Shown here piece by piece: positions 48,906-59,631 of a stretch of 64,000 nt of DNA (position 1 is the stretch's first letter; every line of letters begins with the position of its first letter). The stretch is from Necropsobacter massiliensis (GTDB lineage: Bacteria; Pseudomonadota; Gammaproteobacteria; Enterobacterales; Pasteurellaceae): NCBI RefSeq assembly GCF_000827595.2, contig NZ_LN776179.1, positions 1 through 64,000 of the forward strand, in the 5' to 3' direction. The position numbers and the translations under genes were made by a program. The notes under the pieces were generated by a model. That model was not told the origin of the DNA. It saw only the letters and a list, made by a program, of their open reading frames with translations, and did no database searches.

Positions 48906-49940
48906 TCAGTTCACCGTATATTCCTCAATAGTGACCGGCATCACCAACGTTTTACCCAAGCGGGAAATCACGACATTAATGGTGGTGTTGGGTCTGATGT
49001 TGCTGATCACATTCATCATCTGTGCCGGCGATTGAGCCTCAACATCGCCGAATTTTAAAATCACATCACCGGGCTGAATACCGGCTTTCGCCGCCGGGCT
49101 GTTTTCCATTACGCTGGTAATCACAATGCCTTTTTCTGTTCTGGCACCCTGTCCGTTGCTGAACAAAATATCGCTTTGCACGCCGAAAAAGCCGCGGATG
49201 ACCCGCCCGTCGCGGATAATTTTGTGCATAACATCACTTGCCAGCTCAATCGGAATAGCGAAATTCAGTCCTTCGGCGATTTCATTCGCGTTTTTGCCGA
49301 TACTTAGCGTGCTGATGCCCACCAACTCACCAGCCGAATTAATCAATGCGCCGCCGGAATTGCCGCGGTTAATGGAGGCGTCGGTCTGAATAAAATTCTG
49401 TCGCCCAATAAAATCGCCCACCGCATTGCGCCCCAACGCACTAATGATGCCCTGCGATACGCTTTGTCCCAGATTGTACGGATTACCGATCGCCAGCACA
49501 ATATCGCCCACATGCGCCTGACGGTTCGGATTCTGCGGAATCGTGGATAAATTATCCGCTTTAATTTTCAGCACAGCAAGATCGGTCAGATTATCGGAAC
49601 CGATCAGGCTCGCTTCAAAAATTCTGCCATTTTGCAAAGCAACCACGATTTGATCGGCATTTTGAATCACATGTTTATTGGTCAGAATATAACCGTCTTT
49701 CGACATAATCACACCCGATCCCAGATTATTTACCTGAGACTGGTAATTATTGTTGGCGGAGGCAAACGCCTGATTATATACATTCACCACCGCCGGTGAG
49801 GCGATTCGCACCGCCTCTTTATAAGAAGCGATATCCGTTTGGATAAGGGACGGCGAACTGCGAAACCACGGCAAGACAAACAAAATCAGGGCGGCGGCAA
49901 ACAAACCGATAACAATTGATTGAATAATTTTCTTTAACAT
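48906..49940 (-). CDS. degS: DegS-like inner-membrane serine endoprotease
   Basis: 344-residue trypsin-like protease with one N-terminal anchor ([17 protein letters not shown]) and one PDZ domain, the DegS layout (DegP/Q have two). Catalytic triad: His in [10 protein letters not shown], Asp in LTDLAVLKI, Ser in [17 protein letters not shown] at about 255-330 ([24 protein letters not shown]). It senses unfolded outer-membrane proteins and starts RseA cleavage to release sigma-E. I start at the ATG one codon after a GTG, with GGAG five bases before. Confidence 0.93.
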   Translation of the reverse strand: MLKKIIQSIVIGLFAAALILFVLPWFRSSPSLIQTDIASYKEAVRIASPAVVNVYNQAFASANNNYQSQVNNLGSGVIMSKDGYILTNKHVIQNADQIVVALQNGRIFEASLIGSDNLTDLAVLKIKADNLSTIPQNPNRQAHVGDIVLAIGNPYNLGQSVSQGIISALGRNAVGDFIGRQNFIQTDASINRGNSGGALINSAGELVGISTLSIGKNANEIAEGLNFAIPIELASDVMHKIIRDGRVIRGFFGVQSDILFSNGQGARTEKGIVITSVMENSPAAKAGIQPGDVILKFGDVEAQSPAQMMNVISNIRPNTTINVVISRLGKTLVMPVTIEEYTVN

Positions 49941-49953
49941 CACAGCTCCATGT

Positions 49954-51087
49954 TTAACTGTTGTCCTGACGCCGATAAATCATTTTAACGTCCATATCAA
50001 TTTGCCGTACGGACTGTAACGCCCATAAGGGCGCGTCGGCAAGCCGCTGAATATGAGATAAATCATATAATCCGCGCGCCTGATTGCCCAGCAATTTTGG
50101 TGCCACATACACGATTAGCTCATCCACTAGATTCCGTTCGATTAATGCGCCAGCAAGCCCGGCACCGGCTTCGACCCACAAACTATTGATTTGTCGTTGA
50201 CCTAACAGGGATAGCAAAGCGTACAGAGAATCCTGTCCGTCCTCAACTTCCAGGCGAATATGCTGGCAGAAGTCGGGAAAGTCAGACATATCACGCGCAT
50301 CGCGACTGACCAGCCATACCGGCGCAGGAATGTGAAACAGCCGGTGGATGGGCTGAACCAAATGCTGATTATCCAGAATAATTCTGACCGGCTGGCGCAG
50401 ATTCGCTTGCCGGTACTGATGCCGCACCTCATCCGGCAGTTGCTGCCAACGTACATTCAGCAACGGATCATCAGCGGCGACGGTTTTTCCAGTAGATAAA
50501 ATTGCCGAGGCTTTCGCCCGTTCCGTCTGTACATCCCGACGTGACAGCTCGCCAGTAATCCATTTGCTTTCGCCGCTTGCCATCGCAGTTTTACCGTCGA
50601 TGCTAATTGCCATTTTTAACTGCACAAAGGGCATACCGCAGCGCATTCGCTTGAGAAAACCTTTGTTCAGCAATTCCGCTTGTTCCTGTAATAATCCAAC
50701 CGCCGTTTCCACCCCGCCGGCGCGTAGCATCGCCAGCCCTTGACCGGCAACTTGCGGATTGGGATCCTGCATAGCGGCAATCACTCGGCTCACACCGGCA
50801 TCAATCAATGCCTTGGCGCAAGGCGGCGTTCGCCCGAAATGGGAGCAGGGTTCCAAGGTAACATAAGCGGTGGCGCCACGCGCTCGTTCACCAGCATCCA
50901 TCAGCGCCATCACTTCCGCATGAGGTTGTCCCGCTTTAAAATGAAAACCTTTGCCCACCACATTACCGTCTTTCACCAACACACAGCCGACCGCCGGATT
51001 CGGCGCAGTAGTAAATATTCCGTTGCCAGCAAGCGCCAACGCCTGCTGCATATATTGCACATCATGTTCGGTAAATTGAGGTTGCAT
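49954..51087 (-). CDS. ribD: Bifunctional riboflavin deaminase/reductase RibD
   Basis: 377-residue enzyme catalysing the second and third steps of riboflavin synthesis. The N-terminal deaminase has zinc motifs HAEVMAL and PCSHFGRTPPCAKA; the C-terminal reductase begins around residue 150 with FVQLKMAISIDGKTAMASGESKWITG and includes LWVEAGAGLAGALIERNLVDEL. It follows nrdR with a one-base gap, a widespread arrangement. No FMN riboswitch was seen upstream. Confidence 0.96.
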   Translation of the reverse strand: MQPQFTEHDVQYMQQALALAGNGIFTTAPNPAVGCVLVKDGNVVGKGFHFKAGQPHAEVMALMDAGERARGATAYVTLEPCSHFGRTPPCAKALIDAGVSRVIAAMQDPNPQVAGQGLAMLRAGGVETAVGLLQEQAELLNKGFLKRMRCGMPFVQLKMAISIDGKTAMASGESKWITGELSRRDVQTERAKASAILSTGKTVAADDPLLNVRWQQLPDEVRHQYRQANLRQPVRIILDNQHLVQPIHRLFHIPAPVWLVSRDARDMSDFPDFCQHIRLEVEDGQDSLYALLSLLGQRQINSLWVEAGAGLAGALIERNLVDELIVYVAPKLLGNQARGLYDLSHIQRLADAPLWALQSVRQIDMDVKMIYRRQDNS

Positions 51088-51088
51088 A

Positions 51089-51538
51089 TTAATCCTTTAA
51101 CTTCTCAATTTCTTGGCTAAACTGATTAATATCGTCAAAACTCAAATACACCGAAGCGAAACGGATATACGCCACTTTATCCAAGCTTTTCAACTCATTC
51201 ATTGCCAACTTGCCGATCAGTGCGCTCGGCACTTCCCGCTCACCAGTCGCGCGCAGCTGATGAATAATATGACTGATCGCCTTTTCCACATCATCGGAAC
51301 TGACCGGGCGTTTCTCCAACGCATGTAAAATACCGCGACGCAGTTTATCTTCATTAAAAGGCTCACGGCTATGATCGCTTTTGATCACTTTGGGAATAAT
51401 CAGCTCTGCGGTTTCAAAAGTGGTAAAACGTTCATGACATTTACCGCATTCCCGCCGGCGGCGAACCTGATAACCGTCGGACACCAAACGGCTATCGATG
51501 ACTTTGGTTTCTTCAGTGGAACAAAAAGGACAGTGCAT
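51089..51538 (-). CDS. nrdR: Transcriptional repressor NrdR
   Basis: 149-residue repressor of ribonucleotide reductase genes. N-terminal zinc ribbon [17 protein letters not shown] with [12 protein letters not shown], then an ATP-cone domain ([29 protein letters not shown]). I start at MHCPFC because AGAGGATTTT precedes it and the length equals E. coli NrdR. It heads the ribD-degS-yfbR run and is divergent from tehB. Confidence 0.96.
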   Translation of the reverse strand: MHCPFCSTEETKVIDSRLVSDGYQVRRRRECGKCHERFTTFETAELIIPKVIKSDHSREPFNEDKLRRGILHALEKRPVSSDDVEKAISHIIHQLRATGEREVPSALIGKLAMNELKSLDKVAYIRFASVYLSFDDINQFSQEIEKLKD

Positions 51539-51738
51539 AAAATCCTCTGGACATATAACAGACATAGACCGCTGCATTTTAACAAGATTTACATTGATTT
51601 ACGATATTTTTCAGCCGCGGATAACAATCCGAACAAAGATGCGGGCGAATACCTTGCAATATTTTTTTACCCGCCGCTTGCATATCAGTCGGTTATTTCC
51701 TACTATAACGCTCAACTTTTTTATATTTGGAGAAAAAC

Positions 51739-52599
51739 ATGCAAAACGAACTCATTTGTTACAAAAAAATGCCACTATGGGATAAACACAGCCTGCCACA
51801 AATGTTTCGAGAAAAACATAATACTAAAGCCGGCACTTGGGGCAAGCTGACCGTTATTACGGGCAAGCTTAAATTCTCTCTGTTGACGGAAAACGGCGAG
51901 CTTATCAGCGAACATATTTTCACAGCCGATCAAAACACCCCATTGGTAGAACCGCAGCAATGGCACAAAGTGGAACCTTTATCCGATGATTTGACATGCT
52001 ATCTGGAATTTTACTGTAAGAAAGCCGATTATTTCAGCAAAAAATATAATATGACTGCCACCCATTCGGAAGTCAAAAGTGCGGTACAAATACTCAAACC
52101 TTGCAAAACGCTGGATCTCGGCTGCGGACAGGGGCGCAATGCCTTATTTTTGAGCCTGTTGGGCTATACGGTGACAGCGCTGGATCATAATGAAGCCAGC
52201 CTTGCCTTTTTAACTCAGACCGCGGAAAAAGAAAATTTAATAATAAACACCGCACTTTACGATATTAATTCGGCAGCCATTCGGGAAAATTATGATTTTA
52301 TTCTGTCTACCGTGGTCTTTATGTTTTTACAGCGCAGCGCAGTGCCGGCGGTTATTGAAAATATGCAGCAACACACCAATCCAGGCGGTTATAACCTGAT
52401 TGTCGCGGCAATGAGTACCGATGACGTTCCTTGCCCGCTGCCATTTTCCTTTACTTTTCAAGAAAATGAGCTAAAAACTTACTATCGTGATTGGGAACTG
52501 GTGAAATATAACGAAGAAATGGGCGAATTGCACAAAACCGACGAACACGGCAATCGGATTAAAATGAAATTCGTGACTATGCTGGCAAGAAAGCGATAA
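51739..52599 (+). CDS. tehB: Tellurite-resistance methyltransferase TehB
   Basis: 286-residue SAM-dependent methyltransferase with an extra N-terminal cupin-like domain (GTWGKLTVITGKLKFSLLTENGELISE and TPLVEPQQWHKVEPLSDDL), the long Haemophilus-type TehB. SAM motif I is TLDLGCGQGRNALFLSLLG near residue 120, with VTALDHNEASL after it. In H. influenzae it contributes to tellurite and oxidant resistance and haem use. I use the ATG with TTTGGAG before it instead of an upstream TTG. It ends at a terminator shared with modC. Confidence 0.93.
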   Translation: MQNELICYKKMPLWDKHSLPQMFREKHNTKAGTWGKLTVITGKLKFSLLTENGELISEHIFTADQNTPLVEPQQWHKVEPLSDDLTCYLEFYCKKADYFSKKYNMTATHSEVKSAVQILKPCKTLDLGCGQGRNALFLSLLGYTVTALDHNEASLAFLTQTAEKENLIINTALYDINSAAIRENYDFILSTVVFMFLQRSAVPAVIENMQQHTNPGGYNLIVAAMSTDDVPCPLPFSFTFQENELKTYYRDWELVKYNEEMGELHKTDEHGNRIKMKFVTMLARKR

Positions 52600-52618
52600 G
52601 TCGCGATAAGTGTGATTT

Positions 52619-52640
52619 AAGGGTGCCAAGCACCCTTATT
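52619..52640. terminator. Bidirectional terminator between tehB and modC
   Basis: AAGGGTG, short loop, CACCCTTATT. It partly overlaps the modC stop codon region. Confidence 0.75.
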
Positions 52641-53694
52641 GCATTACCGATACGGCTTTAATCTGGGCATAAACCGTCTGCCCGACCTGCAAATTCAATT
52701 CCTGCAAAGACCATGGGCTGATCGTCGCCCAAATCGACTGTTCAGCCACTTCAATCCGTACATCCACCTGATTTTCCCGCGTGAAAAGTGCGGTGATTTT
52801 TCCGCGCAAAATATTACGAATACTGCTTTTCTGCGGCAACGTCAGCGCCACAGAGACATCGGAGCCGGCAATACAAATACGTACCTTTTCCCCTATCCGC
52901 CGTGAAACCGCCCCGACCCACAACGCTTGCTCGCCCAGTGCCAGGGCGGTCATTGGATACAGCGGATGATGCAAATAAACCGGCAATGCCAACACCGCAC
53001 TTTGTTCATTCTCACTTTTCCACGGAGCAAACAACGGGCTTTGCCAGATATTTTCCAGCACATCATAGGCGCGAACGCGACCATCGTCCAACAGCACCAC
53101 TCGTTCCGCCAAACGCAGCAATTCGTCCAAACTGTGAGTAACATATAAAATGGGAATATTAATTCGTTCGGATAAGGTTTCCAGATAATTAAGCAGCTCC
53201 CGTTTGCGCGGCAGATCCAAGGCAGATAACGGCTCGTCCATCAACAAAATTTCAGGATCTGTCAACAATGCCCGTCCAATCGCCACGCGCTGCTTTTCCC
53301 CGCCGGATAAGGTTATCGGATAACGTTTCAGTAAATGCCCGATTCCCAGCAACTCAACAATATCGTCAAATTCCTGCCGACTTGCGTTTTTAATGCCGTA
53401 GCGTAAATTGCCTTTTACCGTATAATGCGGAAACAAACGGGCGTCCTGAAAAACATAACCGATCTGCCGCCGATTCGGCGCCAAATTGATATTGGCTTGC
53501 GTATCCACCAAAGTGCGGTGATTTAGTCGAATATATCCTTCATCGGGCTGCAATAACCCGCCGATTAAATTGATTAAGGATGACTTTCCAGAACCCGATA
53601 ACCCAAACAATGCGGTAATGCCCTGATTCGGAATCTGTAGATCGGCGGCAAACTTCATCTGCCCCAAGGTTTTACTGACATTAATTTCCAACAT
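52636..53694 (-). CDS. modC: Molybdate ABC transporter ATP-binding protein ModC
   Basis: 352-residue ATPase. Walker [11 protein letters not shown] near residue 33, signature [13 protein letters not shown], Walker [14 protein letters not shown], switch His in YVTHSLDE; the C-terminal ~65 residues form a Mop/TOBE molybdate-binding domain ([36 protein letters not shown]). The start overlaps modB by 14 bp. Supplies molybdenum for enzymes such as DmsA in this window. Confidence 0.96.
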   Translation of the reverse strand: MLEINVSKTLGQMKFAADLQIPNQGITALFGLSGSGKSSLINLIGGLLQPDEGYIRLNHRTLVDTQANINLAPNRRQIGYVFQDARLFPHYTVKGNLRYGIKNASRQEFDDIVELLGIGHLLKRYPITLSGGEKQRVAIGRALLTDPEILLMDEPLSALDLPRKRELLNYLETLSERINIPILYVTHSLDELLRLAERVVLLDDGRVRAYDVLENIWQSPLFAPWKSENEQSAVLALPVYLHHPLYPMTALALGEQALWVGAVSRRIGEKVRICIAGSDVSVALTLPQKSSIRNILRGKITALFTRENQVDVRIEVAEQSIWATISPWSLQELNLQVGQTVYAQIKAVSVMQ

Positions 53695-54406
53695 GCATTT
53701 GCCCCAATTTTTGCTGAGTACGTTTTGCCAGCCATTCCGATAACAATAATGAAACCAGTGAAATCACAATCGCAATCAAACAAAGCCGTGCCGCCGCACT
53801 TTCCGCACCCGGCGTTTCAATAAAGGAAAACATCGCAAGCGGAATTGTCTGAGTGACTTTCGGAATATTGGAAACAAAAGTAATGGTGGCGCCGAATTCA
53901 CCTAAAGAGCGGGCAAAGCCGAGAATCAGCCCAGCCAATATTCCCGGCAAAGAAAGCGGTAAAGTAATGGTAAAAAAAGTTTTTACCCCGGAGGCGCCCA
54001 ATGTTCTTGCCGCCTGCTCCAGCCGAAAGTCCACACTTTCCAATGCCAGACGAATAGAACGCACCACCAACGGCAGTGCCACAATTGCCGATGCCAGCGC
54101 CGCACCATACCAGTTAAAACCAAAACTAAAATCAAACCATTGCTGCAAATAACGTCCGATAATGCCGTTGCGCCCCATGATAACCAACAGCAGATAACCA
54201 ATCACCACCGGCGGCAATACCAGCGGCAAATGAATAATGCCATTTAACACCGATTTTCCCCAAAATGTTTTGCGCGCTAGCAACCAAGCAAGAAAAATCG
54301 AAAGGGGGAGACTGGCAAAAATAGAAATCAACGCGACTTTAAGACTCAATAAAATCGCGTTGATCTCAGGCTGAGAGAGTTGAAAATAATCAAACAATGA
54401 TGACAT
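53681..54406 (-). CDS. modB: Molybdate ABC transporter permease ModB
   Basis: 241-residue permease with about five or six hydrophobic segments and the ATPase-coupling loop [45 protein letters not shown]. Overlaps modC by 14 bp; modA lies 79 bp upstream. Confidence 0.96.
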   Translation of the reverse strand: MSSLFDYFQLSQPEINAILLSLKVALISIFASLPLSIFLAWLLARKTFWGKSVLNGIIHLPLVLPPVVIGYLLLVIMGRNGIIGRYLQQWFDFSFGFNWYGAALASAIVALPLVVRSIRLALESVDFRLEQAARTLGASGVKTFFTITLPLSLPGILAGLILGFARSLGEFGATITFVSNIPKVTQTIPLAMFSFIETPGAESAAARLCLIAIVISLVSLLLSEWLAKRTQQKLGQMHVGN

Positions 54407-54485
54407 AAAGACGCCGGGTGAGCCGTTTTCCTATAATCGCGTAACGAAAAATGCGGAGGCTATTGATTTCCTCCGCCCGTCTTTA

Positions 54486-55250
54486 TTATTTACTGGAAAA
54501 ACCGAACTGTTCAAATAGTTTTTTCGCCGGTTCGGATTTTAAATAATTCAAAAAGTTCCGACTTGCCGGATTATCATGACCGGCGACGATCGCAGCGGGA
54601 TATTCTACCGGCGGATGCGAACCATCCGGGAATACCGCAACCACTTTCACTTTTTGGCTTGCTGCCGCATCAGTGGCGTACACTATGCCTAACGGCGATT
54701 CGCCCTGCTCCACTAACGCCAGCGCCGCACGCACATTATTCGCACGCGCAAGTTTGTCTTCCAGCGCATTCCATTGGTTTAAATGAGTCAATGCCGCTTT
54801 GGCATATTTACCTGCCGGAACATGTGCTGGATCGCCAACCGCCAGATAGCTGCCATTTAATGCGGCTTGCCATTTATCATCAGTTAAATCAACATGTTCA
54901 ATCTGGCTTTTTTCCGGCGCAATCATCACTAATTTGTTGCCGACCAAATCAAAACGGCTATCCGCCACAATAGCATTTTTTTCTGCCAGGAAATCCATCC
55001 ATTTTTGGTCCGCGGAAATAAATACATCCGCCGGCGCCCCTTCAGTAATCTGGCGGGCCAGTACGGAAGAAGAAGCAAAGGAGAAATCAATTTCTTCATT
55101 CGGATTGGCTTTCAGATATGCCGCTTTCACATCTTCCAACGCATTGGTCATTGACGCCGCGGCAAAAACGGTGATTTTCGCTTGAACAGATAACGCAAGT
55201 ACTGCGCAGCTCAACATAACGGCACGGGCAAATTGTTTAATATTAGGCAT
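54486..55250 (-). CDS. modA: Molybdate-binding periplasmic protein ModA
   Basis: 254-residue binding protein. A signal peptide ends near VQA-K. Ligand region AAASMTNALEDVKAAYLKANP and SFASSSVLARQITEGAPADVFISADQKWMDFL are typical. The start at MPNIKQF has GGAGAACATT before it; an earlier in-frame ATG overlaps this ribosome binding site and is less likely. First gene of modABC, divergent from modE. Confidence 0.95.
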   Translation of the reverse strand: MPNIKQFARAVMLSCAVLALSVQAKITVFAAASMTNALEDVKAAYLKANPNEEIDFSFASSSVLARQITEGAPADVFISADQKWMDFLAEKNAIVADSRFDLVGNKLVMIAPEKSQIEHVDLTDDKWQAALNGSYLAVGDPAHVPAGKYAKAALTHLNQWNALEDKLARANNVRAALALVEQGESPLGIVYATDAAASQKVKVVAVFPDGSHPPVEYPAAIVAGHDNPASRNFLNYLKSEPAKKLFEQFGFSSK

Positions 55251-55276
55251 AATGTTCTCCATAAATGTAACATAGA

Positions 55277-55303
55277 AGCAATATGCATGGGATTATATAA
55301 CGA
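55277..55303 (-). promoter_or_regulatory. Probable ModE operator
   Basis: The right half TATATAACGA matches the ModE half-site; the left half AGCAATAT is degenerate. It sits between modA and modE, where ModE-molybdate would repress modABC. Confidence 0.5.
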
Positions 55304-55378
55304 ATCGAAAAATAAAAGCTACAGAAAAAAAGAACTTTCCATTAAAATAAATCAACCGGTCAACATGGAGCAATACTT

Positions 55379-56155
55379 ATGTCGGAAACAGAAATTCTTC
55401 TCACAATAAAACTGCAACGACAACTTTTTGTCGATCCGAAACGGATTCGTCTGCTAAAAGCAATTCAGCAATACGGTTCAATTAATCAAGCGGCGAAAAA
55501 TGCACAGGTCAGTTATAAAAGCGCATGGGATCATCTGGAAGCAATGAATGCGATCAGTCCGAAACCCTTGCTCGAACGCAATATCGGCGGCAAAAACGGT
55601 GGCGGTACAATGTTGACGGTGTATGCCCAACGCTTGCTGCAACTCTATGATTTACTGGAACAAACCCAACAAAAAGCGTTTGCCATCCTGCAAGACGAAA
55701 GCGTACCACTCGACAGCCTACTTTCCGCCACCGCCCGCTTCTCTTTGCAAAGCAGTGCCCGAAACCAGTTTTTCGGTCAAGTCAAACACTTGCGTTTACA
55801 AGATATTCACTGTTATGTGGAAATCAGGGTTAATGGCTTTCCGCAGCCGCTCATCGCCTCAATTACAGCGCAAAGTGCGGCGCGTTTACAGCTTGTTTGC
55901 GGCAAAGAAGTGATGATTATGGTGAAAGCGCCTTGGGTAAAACTGCACCATAGTCCACCGTCAGAGACGCAAAACTGCTTTCCTGCAAATATCAGTGCAA
56001 TAACCGACAAAGCGCAGGTCAAAGAAGTGATTCTCTCGCTCGGAAACAAGACCGAATGCTGCGCGACCGTCAGTAAAAACGAACAATTCCGTGTGAATGA
56101 AAACGTTTACTGCACGATTGATCCGGAGCAGATCGTATTGCTCACGTTATATTAA
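55379..56155 (+). CDS. modE: Molybdate-responsive regulator ModE
   Basis: 258 residues: N-terminal winged helix-turn-helix (IRLLKAIQQYGSINQAAKNAQVSYKSAWDHLEAMN, about 18-60) and two C-terminal Mop domains (SARNQFFGQVKHLRL; NISAITDKAQVKEVILSLG). Binds molybdate and represses modABC, activating molybdoenzyme genes. GGAG precedes the ATG. It is divergent from modA and converges on uvrD. Dms expression could also be ModE-dependent, but no site was seen there. Confidence 0.94.
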   Translation: MSETEILLTIKLQRQLFVDPKRIRLLKAIQQYGSINQAAKNAQVSYKSAWDHLEAMNAISPKPLLERNIGGKNGGGTMLTVYAQRLLQLYDLLEQTQQKAFAILQDESVPLDSLLSATARFSLQSSARNQFFGQVKHLRLQDIHCYVEIRVNGFPQPLIASITAQSAARLQLVCGKEVMIMVKAPWVKLHHSPPSETQNCFPANISAITDKAQVKEVILSLGNKTECCATVSKNEQFRVNENVYCTIDPEQIVLLTLY

Positions 56156-56219
56156 ACCAACGTAACGGCAGCCTGCAGCTCAAAGCTGCCTTTCCCCATG
56201 CGCAAAGTGCGGTGTTTTT

Positions 56220-58403
56220 TCACAGTTTTTCCAACTTCGCCAGTGCGGCAATCAGCCATTTAATACCTTGTCCCTGAAATGCAATTTGCAAACGGGTTTG
56301 ATTGTCCGCGCCTTCCACGTTGATGACGGTTCCTACGCCGAATTTCGCATGTTTTACTTTTTGTCCGCTTTTCCATTCGCTTTCTGACAATGCGGATGTC
56401 GGCACAATACTGCCCACCGCACTGCGGTTATAGGCGCGGGTCACGGTGCCGCGCAGGCGCACTTCCTGAATACAGTCGTTCGGCAATTCGGCAATAAAAC
56501 GCGACGGCAAATGACGCTCTTCTTTGGCATATAAACGGCGGCTTTCCGCATAACACAGGGTCAATTTTTTCTTTGCCCGAGTAATGCCTACATAAGCCAA
56601 ACGGCGCTCTTCTTCCAGTCTACCTGGTTCTTCAAAGGAACGGAAACTCGGAAACAGCCCTTCTTCCACCCCAACAATAAACACGCGGGCAAATTCCAGC
56701 CCCTTCGCCGAATGCAGCGTCATCATCTGCACGCAGGATTGGTGCGGCGAAGCCTGTTCTTCGCCAGCTTCAAGGGAAGCGTGAGTTAAAAAGGCGGTCA
56801 AATCCGACATCTCTTCCGCCTCGTCCGGTTTGATAAATTCTCTGCTGGCAGTCACTAATTCTTCCAGATTTTCGATCCGCACTTCGCCTTTCTCGCCTTT
56901 TTCCTGTTTATACATATCATATAAACCGGAATGCTTAATCACGAAATCCGTTTGTGCGAATAATGGCATCTCTTCTGTGTCACGCTGCAACGAGTTAACC
57001 AGTTCGAGAAAACGCACAAGCGCGGTCGCGGCGCGCGCGGACAGCATATTTTCCTGAATTGCCACCTGCGTTGCCTGCCACAGCGTGAGCTGCCGTTCAC
57101 GGGTTAACGTTCGCAGACTGTCGAGCGTGCGATCACCGATACCGCGCGGCGGCGTATTGACCACGCGTTCAAAGGCGGCATCATCCTGACGGTTGGCGAT
57201 CAAACGTAAATAAGCCAACGCATCTTTAATTTCCTGCCGTTCAAAGAAACGCATGCCGCCGTAAATACGATAGGGAATTTTCGCCCGAATCAGCGCTTCT
57301 TCAATCACGCGCGACTGGCTGTTGCTGCGATACAATACGGCGCAATCATCCAGTTTGCCGCCCTCTTCCTGCCAGATATTAATTTGGCTTGCCACAAACA
57401 GCGCCTCATCCAGTTCATTGAACGCCGCATAAATGCCGACGGGTTCGCCCTGCTCGCCGTTCGTCCATAAATCTTTACCTAATCGGTTATTGTTATTGGC
57501 AATTAAGTGATTGGCGCTTTGCAAAATATTGCCCGTTGAGCGATAATTCTGTTCAAGGCGGATAGTCTGCGCGTGATGAAAATCCTGTAAAAAACGGTGA
57601 ATATTCTCAACCTGCGCGCCACGCCAGCCATAAATCGACTGATCATCATCACCGACAATCATCAGCTTGCCCTGTTCACCGGCAAGCAATTTAATCCACG
57701 CATATTGAATTTTATTGGTATCTTGAAATTCATCCACCAGAATATGCTGAAAACGCTGGCGATAACGCTGCAAAATAACCGGCTTTTTCAGCCACAATTC
57801 GTAAGCGCGCAGCAACAGCTCGGAAAAATCCACTAAACCGGCGCGATCACAGGCGTCTTGATAAATGTGATAAATGCGGATCCATTCCCGTTCCTGCGGA
57901 TCATTGCCGTCATCAATTTGAGCCGGGCGCAATCCTTCTTCTTTTTTATTATTGATATACCAGCACGCCTGTTTGTAAGGGTACATTTTTTCGTCGTAAT
58001 GATGCAGCTTCATCAAACGCTTCACCAGCCGCAGCTGATCCTCGCTGTCCAGAATCTGAAAATCCTGCGGCAGACCGGCATCGGCATGATGTGCGCGTAA
58101 TAGACGATGAGCAATACTGTGAAAGGTGCCGACCCACATACCGAATAAACGCTGCGATGAATATTGAACCAACGTGGACTCAATCCGCTGGCGCATTTCC
58201 GCCGCCGCTTTATTAGTGAAAGTCACCGCCATAATGCTACCTTCGGCGATATGCTCCACCGCGATAAGCCAAGCAATGCGGTATGTCAGCACACGGGTTT
58301 TACCACTGCCCGCCCCCGCCAGCACCAGATAATTGCCTAAGGGCGCAGCAACCGCTTCGCGTTGTTTATCGTTTAATCCGTCAAGTAATTCAGAAATATC
58401 CAT
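56220..58403 (-). CDS. uvrD: DNA helicase II UvrD
   Basis: 727-residue SF1A 3'-5' helicase for nucleotide excision and mismatch repair. Motif Ia/I LAGAGSGKTRVLTYR near residue 29, motif II VDEFQDTNKIQY, motif III GDDDQSIYGWRGA, motif IV EQNYRSTGNIL, motif V TLHSAKGLEFARVF, motif VI VGITRAKKKL. Length is close to E. coli UvrD (720). A C-terminal Tudor-like segment (GQKVKHAKFGVGTVINVEG) is present. Confidence 0.97.
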   Translation of the reverse strand: MDISELLDGLNDKQREAVAAPLGNYLVLAGAGSGKTRVLTYRIAWLIAVEHIAEGSIMAVTFTNKAAAEMRQRIESTLVQYSSQRLFGMWVGTFHSIAHRLLRAHHADAGLPQDFQILDSEDQLRLVKRLMKLHHYDEKMYPYKQACWYINNKKEEGLRPAQIDDGNDPQEREWIRIYHIYQDACDRAGLVDFSELLLRAYELWLKKPVILQRYRQRFQHILVDEFQDTNKIQYAWIKLLAGEQGKLMIVGDDDQSIYGWRGAQVENIHRFLQDFHHAQTIRLEQNYRSTGNILQSANHLIANNNNRLGKDLWTNGEQGEPVGIYAAFNELDEALFVASQINIWQEEGGKLDDCAVLYRSNSQSRVIEEALIRAKIPYRIYGGMRFFERQEIKDALAYLRLIANRQDDAAFERVVNTPPRGIGDRTLDSLRTLTRERQLTLWQATQVAIQENMLSARAATALVRFLELVNSLQRDTEEMPLFAQTDFVIKHSGLYDMYKQEKGEKGEVRIENLEELVTASREFIKPDEAEEMSDLTAFLTHASLEAGEEQASPHQSCVQMMTLHSAKGLEFARVFIVGVEEGLFPSFRSFEEPGRLEEERRLAYVGITRAKKKLTLCYAESRRLYAKEERHLPSRFIAELPNDCIQEVRLRGTVTRAYNRSAVGSIVPTSALSESEWKSGQKVKHAKFGVGTVINVEGADNQTRLQIAFQGQGIKWLIAALAKLEKL

Positions 58404-58539
58404 TACATCACCACTGTTTTTTTATACAGGCTAAATTATATTGAGTTTTTCCGCAAAGAACAATAAAAAGTGCGGTCGGAATTTGAAAGGTTTTAGCGCA
58501 GACAATCGCTTCGGTGCGGTGTACCACACCGATGTAGCT

Positions 58540-59631
58540 TTAGCGAATGAGCTTAATATGCACGGTAATTTCTTCCCGGTCATGATAAAGATGTTTAGCC
58601 TGCACGGAAAAACGTAAGTCCCGTTGCTGCAATGCCTGTCGAATGTCATGCAAACAGCGACATACTTCGGCATAACGTTTTTTCATCGGCAGTTTCAGAT
58701 TGAAAATGGTTTCGTTGCACCAGCCGTTAGTCAGCCATTTGCCGATCAAGGCGGTAATACGACTTGGTTGCTCCACCATATCGCACACCAGCCAATCAAT
58801 ACGGTGATGCTTCGGCGGCTGAAATTTAAAGCCGTCTTCCGCACAATGTTCAATGCGTCCCGTATCATGCAGACTTGCCGCCATTTTGCCATGATCGACG
58901 GCATACACAAATAAGCCACGTTTTACCAGCTGATAAGTCCAACCGCCCGGGCAAGCCCCGAGATCCACCGCGTACATATTTTCATTGAAATGGCGACGCT
59001 CTTGCTGACGCGGAATAAAGGTCAGAATCGCTTCTTCCAGTTTCAATGTTGAGCGGCTCGGCGCCTGTGGCGGGAATTTCAGCCGCATAATTCCCATAAA
59101 ATGCGGCGAATGATTATCGTTATAAGAATAGCCGATATAACAACGGTCAGATTGAATGAAAAAAATGTGCAATGTCAGACCGCACTTTTCATTCGCTTTA
59201 GCGCACAGCCAACCTTGCTGTTTCAAAGCGTTGCGCATCGGTACGGTAAATTTTCGGCAAAATCCGGAAAGTGCTTTGGCATCGTTGGTATCGGCGGTTT
59301 CCACTCGAATCTCATTGCTTTGGTGTAAAGGGACTAACCGTTCAATCCACTGGTACTGCGCGATAATCGGACTAATGCGATCCTGCGGTGGTAAATCCTG
59401 CAACAAATCCGACACGACAATCATCTGGCGAGCAAAAATCAACTGATTAAACGGAATTTCACGCGCCAGCCGATCCGCCTCATGCGGCTGGTAACATTCA
59501 AAAATCACATAACCACTGTTTTCTATAACGCGGGCAAAACCAAAAATATTCAGCTGCGTCGCTTTATCGCTGATTTCTGCGGCGGTTTCTTTTTCAAATC
59601 CGGCACGGCAATATAATGCTAACTTATTCAT
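58540..59631 (-). CDS. rlmM: 23S rRNA 2'-O-ribose C2498 methyltransferase RlmM
   Basis: 363 residues: an N-terminal THUMP-like domain and a Rossmann methyltransferase domain. NMYAVDLGACPGGWTYQLVKRGLFVYAVDHG is the SAM motif, and IDWLVCDMVEQPSR the catalytic region. I start at MNKLALYCR, the family start, instead of a GTG three codons earlier. The start overlaps the gcvA stop by 8 bp, so they are coupled. About 135 bp to uvrD hold a USS and a GC-rich hairpin but no clear terminator. Confidence 0.95.
   Translation of the reverse strand: MNKLALYCRAGFEKETAAEISDKATQLNIFGFARVIENSGYVIFECYQPHEADRLAREIPFNQLIFARQMIVVSDLLQDLPPQDRISPIIAQYQWIERLVPLHQSNEIRVETADTNDAKALSGFCRKFTVPMRNALKQQGWLCAKANEKCGLTLHIFFIQSDRCYIGYSYNDNHSPHFMGIMRLKFPPQAPSRSTLKLEEAILTFIPRQQERRHFNENMYAVDLGACPGGWTYQLVKRGLFVYAVDHGKMAASLHDTGRIEHCAEDGFKFQPPKHHRIDWLVCDMVEQPSRITALIGKWLTNGWCNETIFNLKLPMKKRYAEVCRCLHDIRQALQQRDLRFSVQAKHLYHDREEITVHIKLIR

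Noticed and set aside
51578-51738. NrdR boxes or an FMN riboswitch between nrdR and tehB
   Set aside because: No paired 16-bp NrdR-box-like repeats and no RFN element were recognised.
58511-58532. GC-rich nested hairpin between uvrD and rlmM as a terminator or riboswitch
   Set aside because: No T-tract and no match to a known aptamer; both flanking genes are on the same strand, so it could be a simple structure without function.
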